Source: an uncultured Spirochaetaceae bacterium (GTDB lineage: Bacteria; Spirochaetota; Spirochaetia; Treponematales; Treponemataceae). Taken from it: a stretch of DNA of 10,349 nt. The stretch is from the NCBI GenBank assembly GCA_902772605.1, contig CACYBG010000234.1, forward strand, positions 1 to 10,349. Direction: 5' to 3'. The first letter of the stretch is position 1. The number at the start of each line of letters is the position of its first letter. Shown here piece after piece: positions 6,968 to 10,349 of this stretch. The notes under the pieces are model-generated. The model did not search any database and was not told where the DNA came from. It saw only the letters and a program-made list of their open reading frames with translations. Both the position numbers and the translations under genes were made by a program.

Positions 6968-7041
6968 CGGTGAAGCGGCAGTGACGTTCAGTCTGATGCC
7001 TGAAAAATGCATCCCCTGATTCAGTCGCCGCCGCTTTATCG
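6968..7041 (+). other. Large imperfect hairpin downstream of ssb
   Basis: Bases 6968-6985 pair with 7024-7041 over 18 positions with a single A-C mismatch (6980/7029). The stem continues through an internal loop into 6988-6991 with 7016-7019 and ends in a 5-bp hairpin (6995-6999 with 7009-7013). Three G-U pairs in the outer stem would become C-A mismatches on the other strand, so the fold is better in plus-strand RNA, meaning the ssb 3' end or a separate RNA. There is no T-run after it, so a standard intrinsic terminator is unlikely. It could protect the ssb mRNA end or be a small RNA. Confidence 0.5.
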
Positions 7042-7078
7042 AACGGTTACCGGGAGGAACGAAAGACTTCAACTGCAC

Positions 7079-7095
7079 CATCCATGTCATGGATG
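7079..7095. repeat. Perfect 8-bp palindrome with one central base
   Basis: CATCCATG and its exact complement CATGGATG flank one T at 7087. This is the form of a dimeric protein binding site, but it lies in a convergent spacer rather than near a promoter, so its role is unclear. Confidence 0.45.
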
Positions 7096-7165
7096 ATCCT
7101 CGGTTTCACTTTCATGTCCTCACCACTTCCTGTTTTTCCAAACGTTTTTCATTGTCATAGCCATT

Positions 7166-9463
7166 CTACTTCTTCCGGTAACCGTTTTTGTTTGGTCCCG
7201 ATTTCTTTTTGCCGAAGGATTTTTTTCCGCCGCGTTCCTGATTCTGCTTTTCATTCATGGCCTTGTATGCTTCCATCTTTTCAGGGTTGTAGAATCCGTC
7301 CTTCCAGTTGAACCTGCTGGCACCGTCGATAGAAGCCTTACCCTGCATCAGGGCAAGCATGTCCTTCATGTCGCCGCGCTGAACCTTGGTCTTGGAGAAA
7401 TCTACCAGGAGTCGCTTCCATCCCTTTGACGCAATGGAATTCATTTTGTCCACTATGCTGAACGGAGCCTCAGGCATTACGAAGGAACCGTCCGGAGTCG
7501 AATTCACCTTGAAGACCATTCCTTCCTTGTCTGCAAAATAGGTGAAGTCATAATCGTCGGGAAGCTTGAACCTCATTCGGAACAGGGTCGGATACGCAAA
7601 GACCGGAAGAAGCACGCGAGACTTTTCCTCTGTCGAAGTAAACGTATCGGTAAGGTTCTTCTCTGAATTTTCATAGGGCATCTGATACGCCATGATTCCT
7701 TCGTTTTCAAGGAAACTGACGGCCCATCGGTTGAAGGTGTAAAGGTACGGCCCCGCAATCATATGGACATTCTTTCCCCTGAGCATGTTGATGTGGGCAA
7801 GGTTGTTGACCATGAAATTTTCATATCCCAAATCAATCAGCCTGGAAAGGTTCTGCTCCATGGAATTGAAGCGTCCCTCTGCAAGGAAAGGATCCAGATT
7901 GATTATGATCATTTTCTTACTGTACGGCAGCACGGGTTTTTCACCGCCCGACTTGTTGAGGAGGTCATACTCGGTTTCATTGTTGAATTCAATGATTACG
8001 CGGACAGGATGAAGAGACTGTACGACATGCGCATCTGCAACGGTTGACACTCCGATGTAAAGGCCTTCCGGAAACCATGAAAGTTCATTCTGCTTGAGCG
8101 GCGTAAGGTCCAGTATCGGAAGCACTTCACCGGCAGGCTGTCCCCTGAAGCGAGACAAATCCTGAGGAAGCACCCTCTTATACCTTTTCGACATGGATTT
8201 CGTCTGAAGGAGATATATGTCGTCCTGTCTGGTAAATCCGTTGGGCACGTCGATCCAGCGTTTTCCGTTTTCTTCGACGCTTACTACCCGTACCTTGTGG
8301 CTTTCGCGACCCGTATCATCCTTTCTGTGAAGGCGGATTGAATCACCTGCATCAGGATCGTAGTCACCGCCCTTAATGACGGCCATCTGGATTTCAGGGT
8401 CTGCAACTTCATCTTCATAGGAATTCTGGACGAAAGAACCCGGCTTTTTTACAGCCTGCAGATAACTTGCCTTTTCGCTTTCGGTTGCAGGACGGAGCTC
8501 ATTGATTTTTCCAAGGTAGATTCCAGTTCCACCGGCCTGATTCGGATTAAGGATTTTTCCACCGGCAGATTCCACACCGGAAGCCTCAGTATCGAATCCA
8601 TACCAGTAATCGGTTTTTGAACGTGCGAAATCAGTGCTAAGGATTCTTTTTCCCTCGGCGATTGCACCCTTTCTGTCTGACTCCCAATGGTCCATGACAT
8701 AACGGTATGCTGCGGTAACTGCTCCGACATATTCGGCGGATTTCATCCTTCCTTCAATCTTGAAACTGTCCACTCCGATTTTCATCAGGTCGGGAATATG
8801 GTCGATCAGCTGAAGGTCGCACGGTGAAAAATAATATCCCTGTGAATCGCCTCCGGGGGTTTCTGCTGTGTAATAACGACGGCAGGCCTGGGTACACATG
8901 CCCCTGTTCGCCGATTTTCCGCCCAGAAAGCTTGAAAAAAGACAGAGTCCGCTTTCACTCACGCAAAGCGCACCATGCACGAACATTTCGATTTCAGCCT
9001 TGGTAGATTCCTTTACAGCCTTGATTTCCTCGAGACCAAGTTCACGGGCCAAAACGACCCTGCTGAGTCCCTGCCTGTAAAGCTCGTTTGCCGCAGCGGC
9101 AGATTCGACGTTCATCTGGGTGGATGCATGAATCTGGAGATTCGGGAAAAATTCCTGACACATCCTGACGACGCCAAAATCCTGCACGATGAGTCCGTCC
9201 GGTCCAATCCTGTTCAGATAGGACAGGAACCTGTAGAGACGTTCTGTTTCATGTTCTTCGCAGACAGTGTTGACGGTCACATAGATTTTTTTGCCCTGGC
9301 GATGCACACTTTGAACGGCAGCCTCAAATTCCCTCCAGGCAAAATTGGAGGAACGCAGGCGTGCGTTAAAACTCTTCAATCCAAGATAAACAGCATCGGC
9401 GCCTTCACCGATGGCAGCGTCCAAGGCCTCAACATTTCCGGCCGGTGCTAATAATTCAGTCAT
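7166..9463 (-). CDS. Peptidase U32 family protein, RlhA-like (23S rRNA hydroxylation type)
   Basis: The 765-residue protein belongs to the collagenase-like U32 family. Despite the name, characterised long members such as E. coli RlhA act in hydroxylation of a 23S rRNA cytidine, while TrhP acts on tRNA. The N-terminal TIM-barrel-like part (about 1-300) begins ELLAPAGNVEALDAAI and carries the family signature FVHGALCVSESGLC (161-174) and SFKIEGRM (233-240). Cys167, 174, 190, 194 and 215 lie where U32 relatives such as UbiU/UbiV hold an iron-sulfur cluster. The middle and C-terminal parts (about 300-720) resemble the extra domain of RlhA-length members. The last 30 or so residues are a Lys/Gly/Asn-rich basic tail, suited to RNA contact. 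The -10 box lies 6 nt before the ATG and there is no good ribosome binding site, so the mRNA is probably leaderless. The family is certain; the RlhA assignment rests on length and is moderate. Confidence 0.85.
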   Translation of the reverse strand: MTELLAPAGNVEALDAAIGEGADAVYLGLKSFNARLRSSNFAWREFEAAVQSVHRQGKKIYVTVNTVCEEHETERLYRFLSYLNRIGPDGLIVQDFGVVRMCQEFFPNLQIHASTQMNVESAAAANELYRQGLSRVVLARELGLEEIKAVKESTKAEIEMFVHGALCVSESGLCLFSSFLGGKSANRGMCTQACRRYYTAETPGGDSQGYYFSPCDLQLIDHIPDLMKIGVDSFKIEGRMKSAEYVGAVTAAYRYVMDHWESDRKGAIAEGKRILSTDFARSKTDYWYGFDTEASGVESAGGKILNPNQAGGTGIYLGKINELRPATESEKASYLQAVKKPGSFVQNSYEDEVADPEIQMAVIKGGDYDPDAGDSIRLHRKDDTGRESHKVRVVSVEENGKRWIDVPNGFTRQDDIYLLQTKSMSKRYKRVLPQDLSRFRGQPAGEVLPILDLTPLKQNELSWFPEGLYIGVSTVADAHVVQSLHPVRVIIEFNNETEYDLLNKSGGEKPVLPYSKKMIIINLDPFLAEGRFNSMEQNLSRLIDLGYENFMVNNLAHINMLRGKNVHMIAGPYLYTFNRWAVSFLENEGIMAYQMPYENSEKNLTDTFTSTEEKSRVLLPVFAYPTLFRMRFKLPDDYDFTYFADKEGMVFKVNSTPDGSFVMPEAPFSIVDKMNSIASKGWKRLLVDFSKTKVQRGDMKDMLALMQGKASIDGASRFNWKDGFYNPEKMEAYKAMNEKQNQERGGKKSFGKKKSGPNKNGYRKK

Positions 9464-9469
9464 TCCATC

Positions 9470-9498
9470 AGTATAGCAGTTTTAGCGATTCTCTGAAA
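9470..9498 (-). promoter_or_regulatory. Promoter of the U32 gene, extended -10
   Basis: On the minus strand TATACT (9470-9475) is preceded by TG one base away, an extended -10. A weak -35 (TTTCAG, 9493-9498) lies 17 bases upstream. Six bases separate the -10 from the ATG, so RNA should begin at or within a base of the start codon. Confidence 0.5.
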
Positions 9499-9519
9499 GA
9501 TGTATTTGAGGATGTATTT
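9499..9519 (-). repeat. Tandem 9-mer AAATACATC next to the -35 box
   Basis: AAATACATC occurs twice on the minus strand (9511-9519 and 9499-9507) with a 12-base period, the second copy directly touching the -35 region of the U32 promoter. The position fits an activator site or an A/T-rich upstream element. Confidence 0.4.
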
Positions 9520-9544
9520 ACAGAATCAAGAAAAAAAGACAGGC

Positions 9545-10349
9545 TCAGGAATTCTCCTTAACCACGCGCACGATTTCTTCCGCCATGTTTTCAAGGGAGA
9601 CCTGCTTCTGAACGCCACCCATCTCATAGGCAACTTTCGGCATTCCGTAAACGATGGAAGTCTTTTCATCCTGACCGAGAGTCCATGCCCCCTGCCTTCT
9701 CATTTCTGCAAGCTGTGCGGCTCCGTCCCTTCCCATTCCGGTCATTATTACGCCCAAAGCCCTGTTCTGGTAGATTTTTGCAACCGATTCGAAAAGAACG
9801 TCTGCAGAAGGCCTGTGACCGTTTCTGAGAGCACCCTGATCCAGCTTGATTACGTTGCACAGCGAAGACTTTTCAACCACGATATGATGGTCGCCGGGAG
9901 CAATGTATACCTGTCCCGGATGAATCAGGTCTCCGTCCTCGGCTTCCTTTACGTTCAACGGACAGATTCTGTTCAGGCTGGCTGCAAATTCCTTGGTGAA
10001 TCCGGCCGGCATGTGCTGCACGACAAGTATCGGCCTTGGAAATTTCTCCGGAATCTTTGCAAACACTTCACGAAGGGCATTCGGTCCGCCTGTGGAAATT
10101 CCGATTGCAACAACGTCGATTCGTCCTGGATTCCTGACGGGTGTAATAACGGCAGGTTCCTTCTGTGCCGCAGGTTTCCAGAGCGACGGCCTGAAAGAAG
10201 AAATGTCGGAACTTGCAGTACTTCGGGTACCGGAGGAAATCGGCATGACCTTGGCTCCAAGCCCCTCAGCTTTCGTTGCAGCCTCGACCTCCTTCATCTT
10301 GGCCTGGTGCATGAAAAAGTCGAACTGACCTATATCCTTGCCCTTTCTG
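9545..10349 (-). CDS. cheB: Chemotaxis protein-glutamate methylesterase/deamidase, 5' end outside window
   Basis: CheB removes methyl groups from, and deamidates, glutamine/glutamate sites on chemoreceptors during adaptation, in the cytoplasm. The window holds the interdomain linker and the complete C-terminal methylesterase domain. Counted from the Met at 10312, the active-site residues are all there: Ser73 in GISTGGPNAL, His100 in VVQHMPAGFT and Asp196 in TGMGRDGA. The frame stays open from that Met to the window edge, reading on for 12 more codons, so the Met is internal. The receiver domain, and the phosphorylation Asp that activates the enzyme, should lie beyond 10349. The gene ends 81 bases before the U32 start, which has its own promoter. 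A T-run on the minus strand (9531-9537) follows the stop, but the stem before it is only 4 bp. Confidence 0.95.
   Translation of the reverse strand, partial: RKGKDIGQFDFFMHQAKMKEVEAATKAEGLGAKVMPISSGTRSTASSDISSFRPSLWKPAAQKEPAVITPVRNPGRIDVVAIGISTGGPNALREVFAKIPEKFPRPILVVQHMPAGFTKEFAASLNRICPLNVKEAEDGDLIHPGQVYIAPGDHHIVVEKSSLCNVIKLDQGALRNGHRPSADVLFESVAKIYQNRALGVIMTGMGRDGAAQLAEMRRQGAWTLGQDEKTSIVYGMPKVAYEMGGVQKQVSLENMAEEIVRVVKENS

Larger units (their letters stand above)
6843..7165. other. Convergent spacer between ssb and the U32 gene
   Basis: No convincing gene is present in this 323-nt spacer. A 38-codon basic reading frame (6857-6973) has only a weak upstream GAG and no recognisable homology. 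RNA-like structure includes a 9-bp stem with one bulged A (6880-6889 with 6922-6930), the large hairpin at 6968-7041 and the palindrome at 7079-7095, listed separately. Neither flanking gene has a classic terminator with a T-run; the large hairpin may fill that role. Confidence 0.45.

Noticed and set aside
6857..6973. A 38-residue basic reading frame after ssb
   Set aside because: Weak upstream GAG only, Arg-rich random-looking composition, and it runs into the large hairpin. Kept only as a remark in the spacer entry.
8975..9451. 158-codon plus-strand reading frame opposite the U32 gene
   Set aside because: It lies antisense to the conserved N-terminal U32 domain and has no credible start signals.
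9531..9558. Intrinsic terminator after cheB
   Set aside because: There is a T-run on the minus strand, but the only stem before it is 4 bp, overlaps the stop codon region and is 9 bases away from the T-run.
10310..10312. ATG as the start of cheB
   Set aside because: The frame is open to the window edge, and the position falls in the linker between receiver and methylesterase domains.

Overview
The window reads as chromosomal DNA of a spirochaete, most likely a Treponema-type organism. This is an inference from protein style: a 7TM-DISM membrane sensor fused to a LuxR-type DNA-binding domain, a CheB chemotaxis methylesterase, a stand-alone SSB and a rRNA-modification-type U32 protein, with moderate GC and heavy use of ATA and AGG codons. 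I ran no database search, so genus is a working guess. There are no insertion sequences, CRISPR arrays, phage genes or rRNA/tRNA genes that I can see. Most of the window is ordinary core genome; the unusual material is in the non-coding stretches and in the first large gene.

Layout. Positions 1-730 carry no convincing protein gene, but they hold a strong intrinsic terminator that works on the minus strand (273-311) with no annotated gene in front of it. This suggests an unlisted small RNA or small-protein gene on that strand. Next comes a 914-residue membrane regulator (731-3475, +), whose promoter -10 box sits 6 nt before the ATG, so its mRNA is probably leaderless. A second promoter overlaps the end of that gene (its -10 contains the TAG stop codon) and should drive aroC (chorismate synthase, 3559-4650) and a D-Ala-D-Ala carboxypeptidase (4703-6145). 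A long spacer follows with a promoter and a folded leader in front of ssb (6405-6842). A 323-nt convergent spacer with a large hairpin and a perfect palindrome separates ssb from two minus-strand genes: a RlhA-like U32 protein (7166-9463), which also appears to be leaderless, and the 3' part of cheB (9545 to the window edge).

How the genes relate. aroC (aromatic amino acid and folate precursors) and the peptidoglycan carboxypeptidase share a probable transcript but no pathway. The regulator upstream looks like a one-polypeptide signalling device: outer sensor domain, seven membrane helices, a kinase-like region and a receiver that both lack key catalytic residues, and a C-terminal HTH. It may therefore signal by conformation rather than phosphotransfer. 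CheB belongs to chemotaxis adaptation and presumably follows other che genes outside the window.

The points most worth a second look are the orphan minus-strand terminator, the two promoters with identical leaderless geometry, the degenerate sensor-regulator, the folded ssb leader together with the atypical SSB tail, and the 74-nt hairpin downstream of ssb.
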